NCBI RefSeq assembly: GCF_902635505.1
Contig: NC_045432.1
Span: 72,795,823-72,859,822, forward strand
Length of the DNA: 64,000 nucleotides
Reading direction: 5' to 3'
Source of the DNA: Sarcophilus harrisii
Taxonomy: Eukaryota > Chordata > Mammalia > Dasyuromorphia > Dasyuridae
Shown here: in pieces, positions 23,646 to 47,824 of the stretch
How the letters are laid out: each line of letters begins with the position of its first letter
Position numbering within the stretch: position 1 is the stretch's first letter
Made by a program: the position numbers and the translations under genes
Notes under the pieces: generated by a model
The model's input: the letters and a program-made list of their open reading frames with translations, nothing else
Databases searched by the model: none
Told to the model about the DNA's origin: nothing

Positions 23646-23880
23646 CACGGCCCTCCTGGGCCCCTGCCAGCCCGGCCCGGCCCCCGGAGAGTTCATTCCA
23701 CTCCCAACAAGAATGCGAGAAGAACATCATGAACTTCCCCGGGTGGTCATGAGATCAGAGCAGCAGTAACAGTGAGCGCGGGGCGGGGAGGGAAGGAGCC
23801 AGAGAATGTCCCCTCGGCACCCCGGGGGGCCGCTACCTCCTCCTTCCCCTGGCCGGCCCACAGACTCCTTCTGTCCCCAG

Positions 23881-23968
23881 CCAGCCTCTGCACGTACCTG
23901 GCCTCCCCAGCCAGCCTCTGCACGTACCTGGCCTCCCCAGCCAGCCTCTGCATGTACCTGGCCACCCC
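23881..23968 (+). repeat. 30-bp tandem triplication
   Basis: Units 23881-23910 and 23911-23940 are identical (starting ccagcctctgcacgtacctg); the third, 23941-23968, is nearly complete with a few changes. It reads as repeated frames on both strands but lies in no recognised gene. Confidence 0.9.
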
Positions 23969-24139
23969 GGAAATGGCCAAGGTGAGGAGGCTTTCGAAAG
24001 GTTCCCAGACAAAAGAGGAGCTCACGTTAAGGACCACCTACTCCCGAGATGACCACTAAGCCCTCCAGGACCCCCCCTCACCCTCTGGGGCTAGAGTGTT
24101 TGTTGTCAAGCACTATCCCCTCTCCCTTCGGTATCCACC

Positions 24140-24780
24140 CCCTTCTCTCCACTTGTGGGCCACCACTCTATCCCAGAATCCCCCGGCTTCTCACCCAGAT
24201 CACTGCAGTAGCCTCCCTTCCTCCAGCCTCTCCCTTCTCCAGTCTGACCTCCACAAATAAATGCCAGGCTTCCGTTTCTAAAGCAAGTGTCAACCCCTTG
24301 CTCAAGAGCTTTCGGTGGCTCCCTATGGCCTCCAGGACCAAATCTTCCCCAGTTTAGTCTCCAGGACTTGGGTCTGGCTCCAAAGTCTCTCCTGACCAAT
24401 CGCAGCCCAGGGCTCTCTTCCTTGAGCCCCAGCTCCCAAGCCCGGCCCTGCCTCACTGCTCCTGGTCTCTCCTCTTTGTGCCTTCCATTCAGAGTTCTCT
24501 TTCTCTCCTTCGCCCCTTGTTTTCCTGGTTCTTTTCAAAGCTTAGCTCAAGGGCCACCCTTCACCTTCTAGAGCCCGGTCCCAATTCTTCCCATTTTCCT
24601 GGTTCTTCCCGTTGCTCAAGCTCTCCCTGTGCCCGGCACATGACTCGGGACAGACCTTTGTGTTGCCCTGGCTGTGGCCCGGCGCTGCCCCCTTCCCCCC
24701 AGAATGTCAGCCCTTTGAGGGCAGGGACTGTCTCCTTTCCGGGGCCGGTGTTAGCCCTAGTTGATGCTTAATGAAGGCTC
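24140..24780 (+). repeat. L2 LINE 3' end
   Basis: In order: 'ccttgctcaagagctttcgg' then 'tggctccctatggcctcc', 'aaagcttagctcaagggcca', 'cagccctttgagggcaggga' and 'gttgatgcttaatgaagg', which is the L2 tail in sense orientation over about 640 bp. A long, well-ordered L2 copy about 0.6 kb upstream of PLP1. Confidence 0.75.
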
Positions 24781-24879
24781 TGAGGGCCCTGTGGGGCTTC
24801 CTCAGTTTCTCCTCTTTGCTTTCTGTCCGTGTCTCTGAGACGCTGAGTGGGGTCCCCTTTTCCTTTCTCCTCCTACCTG

Positions 24880-25005
24880 GGTCAGGGCTTTCATTAGAGC
24901 GGGAGCTGCTCGAGGCCAGGCTCTGCCCATCCTCTGCCTTTACTTGCCCAGCACGTGGCCGGGGTTGGCACACAGTAGGTGTTTACTCGTTAAGTGATTG
25001 CTGGG
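24880..25005 (+). repeat. Second L2/MIR-type tail fragment
   Basis: Repeats the theme of the adjacent L2 end: 'gagcgggagctgctcgaggc', 'gcccagcacgtggccggg' and 'ggcacacagtaggtgtttac'. Confidence 0.55.
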
Positions 25006-25264
25006 TTTGGCTCTTGGTCTCCGGGCATCGGAGCTCCTGGTCCTCGGAACCCCCACCCAGCCCATTCCCCCGGTGCCATCCCCCTTCCTTTTGGCCATCC
25101 GGCTCCCCAAACGACGTCCTTCCCGGCCATCCCCTAAGCCCCAATTTTGGACGTTCCCAAAGCACGGTGGGAAATCACGCTGGCAACAAAAGGGAAACAA
25201 TCAAAGCTGGCAGCCATGGGGGGAGAGGCGAGGACACAGCGAGTCCTAACAGAAGGGAGTAGCC

Positions 25265-25330
25265 CGGGGTGGGGGGGGGAAGGGGAGGAGAGGGGGCAGG
25301 AGGGAGGAGGAAGAGGAGGAGGAAAGGAGG
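25265..25330 (+). repeat. G-rich homopurine tract upstream of the PLP1 promoter
   Basis: A purine run broken by only a few pyrimidines, with G runs of 4, 9, 4 and 5. Such a run can form a G-quadruplex or triplex. It ends about 10 bases before the promoter block. Any regulatory role is inference. Confidence 0.7.
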
Positions 25331-25340
25331 CCTGTCCCTT

Positions 25341-25380
25341 TAAGGGGATTGGCTGTCAATCAGAAAGCCCTTTTCTTTGC
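25341..25380 (+). promoter_or_regulatory. PLP1: PLP1 proximal promoter
   Basis: The block includes ttaaggggattggctgtca, an inverted CCAAT box (attgg), a second caat, and cagaaagccctttt. It matches my memory of the highly conserved region at the human PLP1 cap site. No perfect TATA box is seen. Transcription is inferred to start at roughly 25365-25385. The exact start cannot be read from sequence. Confidence 0.65.
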
Positions 25381-25520
25381 TGGAGAAGAGGACAAAGATA
25401 CTCAGAGTGCAAAAGTAAGCAGGGAGGAAGGAGCGCAGAGCAGCCGCTTCTTCCCGCTGAGCCAAGGCAGCCCCGAGGGCAGAGAAGCAGCCGTCGCGGC
25501 CGAGTCCCGAGTCCGGAGCC
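25381..25520 (+). other. PLP1: PLP1 5' UTR (inferred)
   Basis: The stretch from gagaagaggacaaagatact onward resembles the mammalian PLP1 leader. It contains no ATG before the real start. Its second half is rich in CpG, continuing into intron 1 to about 25640. The upstream limit is approximate. Confidence 0.6.
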
Positions 25521-37991
<12,471 letters not shown>

Positions 37992-38337
37992 TGTCCAGGC
38001 CTGCACTTCCCCGTAGTCCCCTTTCTTTCTCTAACAGCCGGGCTCTAACCACACAGCCAGGCAATGCAGCATCTCCCATCTTAACTCTCTGCCTTCAGCG
38101 CTGACTGGCCCTCCTCATAATCAACAAGTATAACAAGAAAGGAGAGACTCGATGCTGGAGGCCATTTTCTGTCCTCTCCCTTCTGTACCTCTTTTAAGCA
38201 TTTGGGGCTTTCCAAATCTTCCTGCTAGAAATGGGAAATGGCAAAGAAAGGGACTTCCTGTCACAAAGAAATGTTCAACTTTGAAGCATCTCCCAAGGAC
38301 CAGATGGTGCCTTTGAATCACCAAGGCCCTTCCATTG

Positions 38338-38429
38338 ATGGAGAGAGAGAGAGGGAGGGAGAGAGAGGGAGAGAGAGGGAGAGAGAGAGAGGGAGAGAGA
38401 GAGAGCGAGAGAGAGAGAGTGAGAGAGAG
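38338..38429 (+). repeat. GA-rich microsatellite in the PLP1 3' UTR
   Basis: About 90 nt of GAGA/GGGA with rare interruptions. It lies about 350 nt after the stop and is complementary in composition to the (TC)27 tract in intron 6. Confidence 0.9.
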
Positions 38430-40009
38430 CACTTTCTCATCACCCTATATAGGGGCTAGTGATCTCCTCATTCAGGATAATGGAGCACTCTCTCCTCTTC
38501 TTACTACCATTTGAGAAGGGAGGATTGCCCCTGTAAACATGAAAATCTGCTCAAATCTGCGCAGCGCAGCTGGGAGAAGAGGGTCAGAGCAAGGACCTTT
38601 CAGCGATGAAAGGAGAGCATTGACCCTGGTATGATAGAATATTTAAGCCTTAACTCATCCCACCCCACTTACGGCATCCGTGTAGACGAGGGGCCCGTCG
38701 GCCTTGCACACTGCTAGGGAACCAGCCACTTTAAGCTCTTCGCCTCTTATCACTAAATAACCGTGATAATAGAATAGCTCCCAAGGCAAGCCTGTAGTTT
38801 CCAAGGAGTAAGAGAGGAACGCCAGTTTGCATGAGAGAGAGTGATCCAGAGAGAGCAACGGACTGACGGTATAACCTAAGATGTCCCTCTTATAGACCCA
38901 GGCTGACTCTTTGGATTCCGTGCCTCTGCATGCCTCCCCACCCCCTTGCCCATTAACCAGCCGTGTGCAACACCCTCCACTTGGTCATACCTTCACAATG
39001 GTGCTCTTTCCCTGGGATGGTGTGTGTCTAGTGACCCATCGGTGGCTTGAGGATCTTGATTTGGTTCCGGCCAGAGGAAATGTCACATTTCCCATTTTTT
39101 TCCTCATTTTTTACACTTCTGACCTTACACCTGAAAGAGCTGCAGAATAATTGACGAGTAAGGGGGTTTTTCTTTGACGGGAAAAGGGACGGAAACCATC
39201 CCGAGTACGATTGAATTATGGCCATCTCTGTGCAAAAGGGAAGGCTACAGGCAGGGCTTTTGAGTAGGAGCATCGCTAAGCTGCCCTTCCGCGGTGTGCA
39301 AAGGCAACCTCCATTTGCAGAATCAACTTGTTCATTCTTTCTAGCCGGGGAGGGAAGGTGTGATTTAGTACTGTCCTAAGGTGTTTGAGAGAGGGAGGAA
39401 GAAGGAAGTGGGGAAGAGAAAAAGATGGCTTAACAGAAGGGCAGACTCTCCCTGTCACATGAAATACCTTTCTAAAGGCAAAAGGGCAACATCTGGAAAC
39501 ATCTGGAAGCCAGGCAGCCAGCTCGGGCATATTGGGCCCTTCTCTCTTTCTTGGTCTACTTGGATTTGGGGTTTTTGATGCAGGACTGTAGCTCTCAGTG
39601 TGAGATTTCTTCCTTCCTTCCTTTTTTTTCTTTTTTTGTTTCAAAGTAGCTTCGGCAGCATTTATGGATATATGAGATCTCTTCAAAAGGACAAAATATT
39701 TCTTCAAACCAGATTAGATAAGCTGTGTGGGGGAGGGGAGGGAAAAGATTTAGTAAGAAACCAATCAAGATAAGGAAAGTAAAAGTAGTCTAGGCCTTGA
39801 GTTTTCTTTTGATTTAACTTAATAACCAACCTTTCCTCAACTTCCCTCATATGTATACACCCCCCCACACACATTTATATATCCCCACACAGTATTTAAT
39901 CAACTGAAAGTATCTTCTTCATTGCTGATTTAAAATTTCAACTTTAACATATATAAAGGATAAAATGATTAGAGCCTTCTTACAAGGTGAATTTTATAAA
40001 ATTAAAGAA

Positions 40010-40015
40010 AATAAA
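40010..40015 (+). terminator. PLP1: Poly(A) signal AATAAA of PLP1
   Basis: A canonical AATAAA followed 20-40 nt later by ttgttctc and cgttttgttcg, which can serve as a U/GU-rich downstream element. The distance to the stop (about 2 kb) agrees with known PLP1 mRNAs. It is the best candidate for the main 3' end. Confidence 0.6.
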
Positions 40016-40035
40016 TTAAAATTGTTCTCAATCAA

Positions 40036-42955
40036 ACGAAATTGAGTGAATCGTTTTGTTCGATGTCTTCATCCGTACTGTGGCTGATGAACGACCCGAT
40101 TGTGGCTTGGGATGGCTTTTTTTGGTGGCGAGCAGGGGGATGGGGCCCATGGTTCCACAGTGAGAGTTCTGGCCAGGCGGCAACAAACGGAAGGAGTGTC
40201 CTCGGCTTACATGGAACCGTTGACTGAGCTTGTCTCACAGATCTAGTTAAGGCAAAGACTCTCTGACACCCATCTTCCTCCTCTGACCTCTTCCCCAACC
40301 GAGGATGGCCTTTTCCCATTTTTGGTAGACTCTCTGTCCAAAGCTCCTGCCCTCACTATCGCCTTACTTTTCAAGGACCTTTGCCTAAGGCCTCAATGGC
40401 CCAGTTGGTTAAGAAGGTGACAGGCGAGGAATGGATCAATCAACGAAACAAGGGAAATTGGGGTGAGGCAGGACAATCTCTAGTTGAGGACCCTCCTTTT
40501 GAAGTGGTTTGCATCAAACCTGCAACTAAAAATCTTACGGGCTAAGTTGTTCGGGCCACTTCAAGACAGTTGTGAGAAGTGATTTTTAGGTACTTGGCCC
40601 TGTCTGTGAGAGCCTTGATTTGGGGTGCGAATCCTGAAGGAGGCTTTTCCCCTCAGTTCCCAAGGAAGTCATGTTCTCCATCCCCCTGCACTTGGCCCTG
40701 TCCTCTGAGACTGATCTAGGGCTGGAGTTTCCAAGCTCTCAGAAACTCTTCATAGAGAGAGCCCTTTGTTCTCTGTTCTCCCACATATCACAACCCTCCT
40801 TTCTCTGTACTGAAAGAGCTTCCTTTGTGCTTTGCTCAGCCAAAGAGCAAAGATGCGGCAGTGTAAACCAGAAACATTTGCTGCAGTAGTGTAAACCAGA
40901 AACATTTGCTTACAGTCCTCGGGGTCAGGACACGGCGGTCACGGTCTTGCAGGGGGAGCGTGTGGAAGCCTCGGCTTCATCCAGCACACACTGAGCTCTC
41001 TGAGCAGGCCCCAGTCAAGACAGAACCTGATGGACTGGGAGCAGTAGGCGGATGAATTATGAGGGTGCACAGAGGGGGTTAGGCTTGAGGGTGGGGATGG
41101 GGGTGGCATCCCACACCGAGGCCCTGGGAAAACAAAACTGGATTTTTTAGCCCTGACAACTTGTGACTCGCTTCCCTGTCTTTCTGCCTTACATGTGACA
41201 GCATTCAGGCACACAAACACATATTAATACATATGCTTGAGCCCACGGAATGCACGCACGTGGTCCAGGATTCAGAGAAGGAAAAGCTGCTCCATTGGGC
41301 TGCCTTCTCTCCGTTCCAAATAATTTTCAGAATTCGAAGAGAAAATAGAGGCGGGAACGCCCACCCTCATCCACCCCTGCCTGCCCTGCTTTCCCCCCTT
41401 TTGGATTTTACTTCTGTCACGCATCACAGACTGTATTTCTTTGTCCCTAACAATTGAAACCCCAAATACTGAATGATATCCTGAAAAAAGAAGTCTGTTT
41501 TCCAAAACACTGGGGGACAATCATTCCCTTGTCAATAGCACCAAAGAGTCTTCCTCTAGCCACAACTAGGAATCTTCTCACCATGGGGAACAACTTGTCC
41601 AAGATCACCGAGCTACTAAGTGACGGAGAAGCCTCCACCCCAACCCTCCTCATTGCCAAAGGCTTGGGTCAAAGCCTCAGCTAGCCCTGGCTAGTTATGG
41701 CTCTGTTTTTCCCCCATCCCCATTTAAAGGCATTGATGGATTTTCTCAAGGCCACATGGGTAGCAAGTCACAGAAAAAATATGTGACTCTAGGTCTTTTG
41801 ACTCTAATCCCAGTTCCCTTTCCCCTGTACACAAGCTAGCCGGACAGAACTCGAAAGCTGACCATACCAAAGTATGCTGGGAACCCAAACAGAGACCCCA
41901 AACTGTAGATGGGAGTTATTACGATCATCCAAAGGGAAAGCCTTCATATACCAAGTAAAACCAATCAGAATCACAAAAGACCTTTCCTCTACTATGATAA
42001 ATGGAAGGAAAAAAATTGATACCCTAAAGCATTTCCTAAAAAAGAAATGACACTAATCATCCATTAAAAATGTTTTCTAGGCAAAAGTAAGAAAATTCAA
42101 AGGACTTTCAAAAATGAGTTAAACCATACTTTGAAAATCCAACATCAACAACTAAAAGAAAAAGAAGAAAGTCCAGAAAGTAGAGATAGCAAGAAAAAGC
42201 TCAAAGAAAGAAATGCTTTCAGACAACAAGGGATAATCAAGGCTAGCATTGTTAATTTGGCATCAGCAATTTTCACATGGTGTGTAGAGAGAACAAAGTG
42301 AGAGGTAAAGGATCTCATGGGGTCCAAAGAATCAGGAGGGGAAGAGGAAGAGTTGTTTTAATAGTTCTTGAATTAGAACTGTATTCCTTAGTTAGCACAT
42401 TAATATTTGGGGGGGTAGAGTGGGGCGCTGTAGCTTTGGGAAGCTTCTCAGGCAGGAAGAAGGGAGGAGGTTGGAAGGAATCAGGAGACTTTCACCCTGC
42501 TCAAGAAGAGAGGAGAAAGTGGGAGCACAAGCTGATCGAAGGCAGGCTAGTGCTGCTGTTTCTGTTCATCCTCTCAGATGCAGACTCTCTAGTGTGAAGC
42601 AGATAAATGAAGAAGTTATTTCTATTAAGAGATGTCCATCTTCCCTCGCTGCTGAGGATGCTGAGAGTTCCTTGTTGGTTGTATGGTCAAGTCTGGGCTT
42701 CTCCGTGGCCCTCTTGTGATATTCATCTGTCTTTCTATAAAGAAGGATTCTTTTTCTGGTGTGGCACCAAGATAGGGCTCCCCACTGCCTCCAGAGATTT
42801 CGTGTGGAGCAAATTAGCAAACATCTATTTCATAGAACTTGACAAAAACCATTCATTTTTAGAACAAATGTTAGAGAACCCCCCCAGGGTAACGATAACA
42901 TTAAAAGCAGGAGCCAAGGCAATATTGTTATCACTCTGTCGGAAACTATTAAAAA
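40036..42955. other. Intergenic sequence between PLP1 and L1-rich block
   Basis: Mostly unique-looking, increasingly AT-rich. It has a 22-bp direct repeat at 40861-40910, SINE fragments near 41580-41640 and 41735-41830, and an A-rich LINE-like stretch at about 41880-42260. No exon recognised. Confidence 0.5.
40861..40910 (+). repeat. 22-bp direct repeat with 6-bp spacer
   Basis: gtgtaaaccagaaacatttg plus ct occurs at 40861-40882 and exactly again at 40889-40910. Confidence 0.9.
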
Positions 42956-42959
42956 GCAA

Positions 42960-44218
42960 TGGTGGAGGATTCTGGGAAGATGGCGGAGTAGATCAGTAAA
43001 TTTTAAGCTCTCCAGATTTCCCCCACAAACAGAACAAATTTGTGCCTCGGGGCGAACACAGACAGGTGAAAAACAAAGAAGACTTGGGGTAGAACTCCAG
43101 TCCTCCCTGGACAACCCTAAAAAAAACCCCAAGAAAGCCGGAGATTAATTAGCATGAAGTGCAAACACCTTCAGGCTAACTCCGCAGAAACAGTCAGTGG
43201 GAACCCTGGGGCGAGCTGGATTTGGCTGGAGTCTAAACCAGAGGACTTTTACCTCCGAGACAGCCTGTGGGGTCTCGGGTGTGAGTCTCTGCAGACTGAG
43301 GGAGCTTCTGCTGATCAGGAACGCCGGGCCCAGCTGAGCTGCAGAGAAGGGGCCCTGGATGAGAAGGAACCAGCACACTTGGTGAGTGTAGAACCAGGGA
43401 AGGGGGAGAGGAAAATGGGGATAACACTGACTGTGGGCACCTCCAGGAGGGGGAGGTCTTGATTTGGGGTTTCAGGTCAGAAGGGAAAGTTGAAGAGAAG
43501 TCAGAGGCACCAACTCCCCCCACCCAGGATTAGAGGGGCTTTCACTAATAGTTCTTATTTTTAAAAAGTAATGAACAGGCAAAGAAAGAACCCAACCATA
43601 GAAACTTATTATGGGAATAGGGAAAATTCAGGGTCACCTTCAGAGGAGGACAGTGAAGTAAAAAAAACAAAACAAAACAACAAAAACCTCCTTTACCCCA
43701 AAAAGTAATGTTAAATGGTTACCCGCCCAGAGAGAATTTACAAAAGAACTAAAAAATATACTTTAAAAATCAAAGGAGAGAAATTGAGGAAAAACTAAAA
43801 TATAAAAATAAAAACCATCCAAGAAAAGAAGATTATAAAAAATAGTTAACCAACTAGAAAAGGAGAGATAAAAAGTCTTAAAGAAGAAAATAATTCTTTG
43901 AAAATTACAATTAGGCAAGGAGAAGCCAGTGAAGATATGAGACCAAAAATAAATAACAAAACAAAAGATAAAGAATGAAAAAATAGAGCAGAATGTGAAA
44001 CAGCTTATAAGAAAAACAACAGATCTGGAGAACAGATCAAGAAGAGAAAATAGAAGAATAATTGGACTACCTAAAGCTGTAATCAAAAACAAACCTTGAC
44101 ACAATAATGCAAGAAATGATCTAAGAAAAATGTCCTAGAGTGGTAGAAGATGAGGGGAAAGTAGAAATAGAAAAAATCCACCAATCACTATCTCAAAGTA
44201 ATCCTTTGGAAAGCCCAT

Positions 44219-44264
<46 letters not shown>

Positions 44265-45200
44265 GAATATTATTGCCAAATTTCAAATCTCCTGATCAAA
44301 GAGAAAATTTTGCTACAAGAAAAAAAAATTCAAATATACTGGAGCTACAATTAGAATTGTACAGAATTTATCAGTAGCCATAATAAAAAAATCACAGGTA
44401 CTAGAATCATATATTCCAGTAATCAAGAGAAGTAGATCTGTGGCCCAAAATATCATATCCAGCAAAATTATCCACAATATTGAATGACAAAAAATGGACA
44501 CTCCACAAACTTGCAGATTTTCAGGACTTTGTCTCAAGCAAACCCAAACTTAATAAGAAATTTGACATGTAAGAGCCAATAGCAAAGATTAATTTCAAGG
44601 AACTTAATATGGACAAGTTGTTTATATTTTTACATGGAAATGGATACCATATGTTTAAGATTGACATTAATAATTGGGTAGCTCAAAAGAAAGATCAGGG
44701 GCGGAGTTGAGTATAATCAGACTCCAAAAAGCGAAACTGCCTTGGAAAGTTAGGAATAGTTATTATGTTATACAAATGAGGTGCAGAGGAAGAATAAACA
44801 TGGGCCTTAGAGTGGGGGAGGAGGACTCATAGTTCTGAAAACCTACTCACATCAGAAATGTATTAGATGTAATAGATTAGAGTAGATTAGACATATATGT
44901 CATGAAGGGAATAGCACCCTCCAAAATCTATAGAGAAATAAGGGGAGAGGGAATAGGATAAGGTGGGATATAGAAGCGTGTGTAGATTTATGGCAGTGGG
45001 ACAAGGTGTATAGATAAATGGCAAGGAATAAAGGGTAAGGTGGGGTACAGAAGGATATGTAGAGTCATGGTAGTGGGATAAGGTATGTAGATTAATGGGA
45101 AAGGGATAAAGAGGGAAGGAAAGGATAGAGGGAAAAGATAATGGAGGAATTCATGGGTAGTGTGGGAGGTTAAGTAATAGCTAGGCAAGCTAAGGAGTAG
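42960..45200 (+). repeat. L1 LINE 5' UTR and ORF1 region, sense, degraded
   Basis: Begins with 'gaggattctgggaagatggc' then 'ggagtagatcag', the typical 5' start of marsupial L1, followed by a GC-richer leader to about 43530 and an A-rich ORF1-like region ('gagaacagatcaagaagaga', 'aataattggactacctaaag', 'gccaaatttcaaatctcctg', 'gctacaattagaattgtaca'). Many frame breaks; no long frame remains. A (CA)n tract interrupts it at 44219-44262. Confidence 0.75.
44219..44262 (+). repeat. (CA)n microsatellite within the L1 remnant
   Basis: About 21 uninterrupted CA units, grown inside the ORF1 region of the old L1. Confidence 0.93.
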
Positions 45201-45344
45201 AATTTGTTAGAAAAAAAAAAAAGTAGGGCTAGTAATCATTGCTCTTAGACAAAGTCAAACAGGATTCAATCAAGAGAGAAATCTACCTTTATGCCAGTCA
45301 TATTGATATTGTTTTAGATGCTTGTCTACATGTGAATAAATGTG

Positions 45345-45405
45345 TATATAAATAAATATATGTGTGTGTGTATGTCTGAATGTATGTGGGTATGTATGTA
45401 TCTAT
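45345..45405 (+). repeat. TATG/TGTG simple sequence
   Basis: Imperfect tgtgtgtgtatgtctgaatg and related tetranucleotide steps. Followed by L1 3'-UTR-like sequence (to about 45730). Confidence 0.7.
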
Positions 45406-45749
45406 GCTTAACTGTAGCCTTCTTGGGGAAGGTGGGGGAGGGAATGAAAGGGGAAAAAAGTGAAAAACATGCAGCAGAGAACCAAAAAAAACCCTACAAG
45501 GAAGCAAAGGAAAGACAGACATTCGTGAATTAATCTCTTCTGTTATTACATATGCTTCCTGGAAATGGAAATTTACTGTTACAATATTTTGAATCTTCCC
45601 TGATGTTCTGCCGGGCACATGACAATGTTTCTTTTTTAATTTCCATTCCTGTCTTTCTTTTTCTATTATGTTTTTTCTTATTTTGTTAAAAAAAACATTA
45701 AATAATTCTGCTTTTTGGGGGCTGAAAAAAAGCAACAATCATTAAAAGT

Positions 45750-46330
45750 ATTTGATACTTATTACAAAATAGAAAAGTAGATCAAGGACGCAATTACTAA
45801 GACCCAAGAATGATCAATGTGTCGAGAGTTGGATCAACCCAAGAACAAAAAGTTCTGTGGAAAGAACTCTCTGGCTGATAATTATCTAGAAAATTTGTGA
45901 AGCAGTTTGGTTTCTAAAAGTAACTTATTCTAGGCGGTACAAGAAGGTACAAATAGATATAAAATATTTGATATTAAAAGTTAGAGCATTTAAAAGATTT
46001 CAGAGAATGAAAGGAGGAAGGAAATTCACAATCAAACATGGGAGAGAGATTACCATAAAAGGTAAAATGGACCATTTTGATTACAAAAAAATTAAAAAGC
46101 CTTTGAGCAAAAAAAAAAAAAGCAATAAGTCTAGAAGAAATGGAGCAGGTACTGACTATGGGGGAAATCTTCACATCAATTATCTCTCTCAATACTGATG
46201 TCCAAGATGCATAGAAACATATTACTCTAAAACCCATCTTCCAATAGATGAATGATCAAAAATTAGGAACCAACAGTTCCCTAAGGAAGGACAAACTAGC
46301 AACAACCAGGTAAGGTATGTATATAAGGTA
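45750..46330 (+). repeat. L1 LINE ORF2-end remnant, sense
   Basis: 'aaaaagcctttgagcaaaaa', 'gggggaaatcttcacatcaa', 'gatgtccaagatgcatagaa' and 'ccaatagatgaatgatcaaa' follow the order of the end of marsupial L1 ORF2. Degraded. Confidence 0.6.
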
Positions 46331-46799
46331 TTCATGTCTGCAAGGGTTGTCTAGATGGAGATCTCTGGAATGGCGTCCACTCCTCTCCGAGGCAAATTCC
46401 TGCTTTAGGAGGAGCAATAGAAGGGCTGCTACAAGTTTGGGTGTTCTTTCTTCCAGTTTCTGAGAAGGGTATTGGCCTACAGTGCTATCTCTCTGCCCTC
46501 TTGAATATTGCTTTTATTGGGATATGATTTTGATTCAAAACCAAAAACCACTTCCCTGATTCCTTAGTTTAGACTACCCTGTTTGACTTCTTTCCATCAA
46601 GTACTAGTTATACAAAAGACCATTATAGATAGTGAATAGAGAGTCAACTCATTTATATAAGCAATTTGAAAGTAGAAACCAGAGAAGTTATGAGGGTTAG
46701 AATATACCAGAAAATATACAGTGAATGGTCTCTCCAGCTAGGAGCAAAATTAAACCAAGAAAGAGGTCCCAATTTTACTTCCTAATGTTCTCAGGTTCT

Positions 46800-47130
46800 T
46801 TGGCCATAAATTCCTTCCTTCTCCACAGATCTGAGAGATAGACTATCCCTTGTCTCCTAATTTGCTTTTAGGTCTAAATCATGAACCCATTTCGACCTTA
46901 TCTTGGTATAGGGTATTAGATGTTGGTCAAAGCTGTGGTTTCTGCCATAGTGTTTTCTAGTTTTCCCAGCAATTTTTGTCAAATAGTGATTTCTAATCCC
47001 AGAAGCTGAGGTCATTGGGTTTATTAAACACCAGATTGCTATAGTCATTGGCTATTGTGTCTTGTGAACCTAACCTATTCCACTGATCCACTATTCTGTT
47101 TCTTAGCCAGTACCAAAGGGTTTTAATGGA
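46800..47130 (-). repeat. L1 LINE fragment, antisense
   Basis: 'gaccttatcttggtataggg', 'tttctgccatagtgttttct', 'ctattgtgtcttgtgaacct' and 'ccactgatccactattctgt' match the same L1 region as 6700-6860 and extend it further toward ORF2. The stretch 46330-46800 before it is not recognised. Confidence 0.7.
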
Positions 47131-47319
47131 GGTTCCAGTTTCATCCAAGCAGAAGTCCTTAAAGAGACACGCTCAAAAGCAGGACATTTGGAGGAGCTGT
47201 GATTTCCCTACACATGGAGATCTTATTCTAGCCCCATCAGAGACAACATGAAGTACGCAAGGCCACAAGGGTGTAGGTGCTGTGTATCAGTATATGGGAG
47301 GGGGGCTACCTACCCAGAG

Positions 47320-47575
47320 ATAAGTTGAATGTTCTTGTTGAAGACTTTAGCTTAAAAAGGCCAAGGTTTCCCACTGCATCCAGGGTCATCTCCAATTGTT
47401 CTGATCTCTAACTGGTCACTGGACCCAGATGGCTCTGGAAGGGAAAGTGAGGTAGGTGACCTCACAGGGCCCTCCCTCCCCATAAATCCAGTTCACTTGC
47501 AGATAACAGCATCAGTCTCTGATGTCATGGTCCTCTCTGAGAACAAAGGACAAACAATAACAACACACATCTTCA
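47320..47575 (+). repeat. Marsupial SINE with ACAA-rich tail
   Basis: 'ggtcactggacccagatggc', 'tctggaagggaaagtgaggt', 'gatgtcatggtcctctctga' and 'gaacaaaggacaaacaata' form the tail of a marsupial SINE family that I recognise by text but cannot name surely. Confidence 0.5.
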
Positions 47576-47635
47576 GCATGTCTGCCTCTCTCCACTGCTT
47601 GGAGTTTGTGCCCTCAAAAATGCTTGGTAATATAT

Positions 47636-47636
47636 G

Positions 47637-47669
<33 letters not shown>

Positions 47670-47670
47670 T
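47636..47670 (+). repeat. (TA)n microsatellite
   Basis: About 17 TA units with one tatac break. Confidence 0.9.
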
Positions 47671-47824
47671 CTCATAAAGATAATGAAAAATGTCTTTTCA
47701 CCTCCAAAGGTCCCACATGTGGGTTACATTCTTCAAGCTGAAACTTTGCAGTCTCTTGGCAAAAATCACTTGGGGAAAGGTTGAAATCCCTAGCTGTACT
47801 TCGAAAATACAAGCAGCAATGCAT

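Larger units (their letters stand above)
37992..40035 (+). other. PLP1: PLP1 3' UTR
   Basis: About 2.04 kb from the stop to just past AATAAA at 40010-40015, close to the length of the long mammalian PLP1 3' UTR. It contains a GA-rich simple repeat (38338-38429) about 350 nt after the stop. The base composition shifts from GC-rich to AT-rich inside it, near 39.6 kb. The rest looks unique. Shorter polyadenylated forms are known in other mammals, but I did not locate their signals. Confidence 0.7.

Noticed and set aside
1-25300. Search for GLRA4 or TMEM31, neighbours upstream of PLP1 in human
   Set aside because: No exon resembling either was seen. They probably lie outside the window, as the human gap to PLP1 is larger than 25 kb.
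44219-44262. CA repeat as possible regulatory Z-DNA element
   Set aside because: It lies inside a decayed L1 and has no gene context.
46330-46800. Possible LTR-type sequence between L1 pieces
   Set aside because: No paired ends, primer-binding site or polypurine tract were seen; left unassigned.
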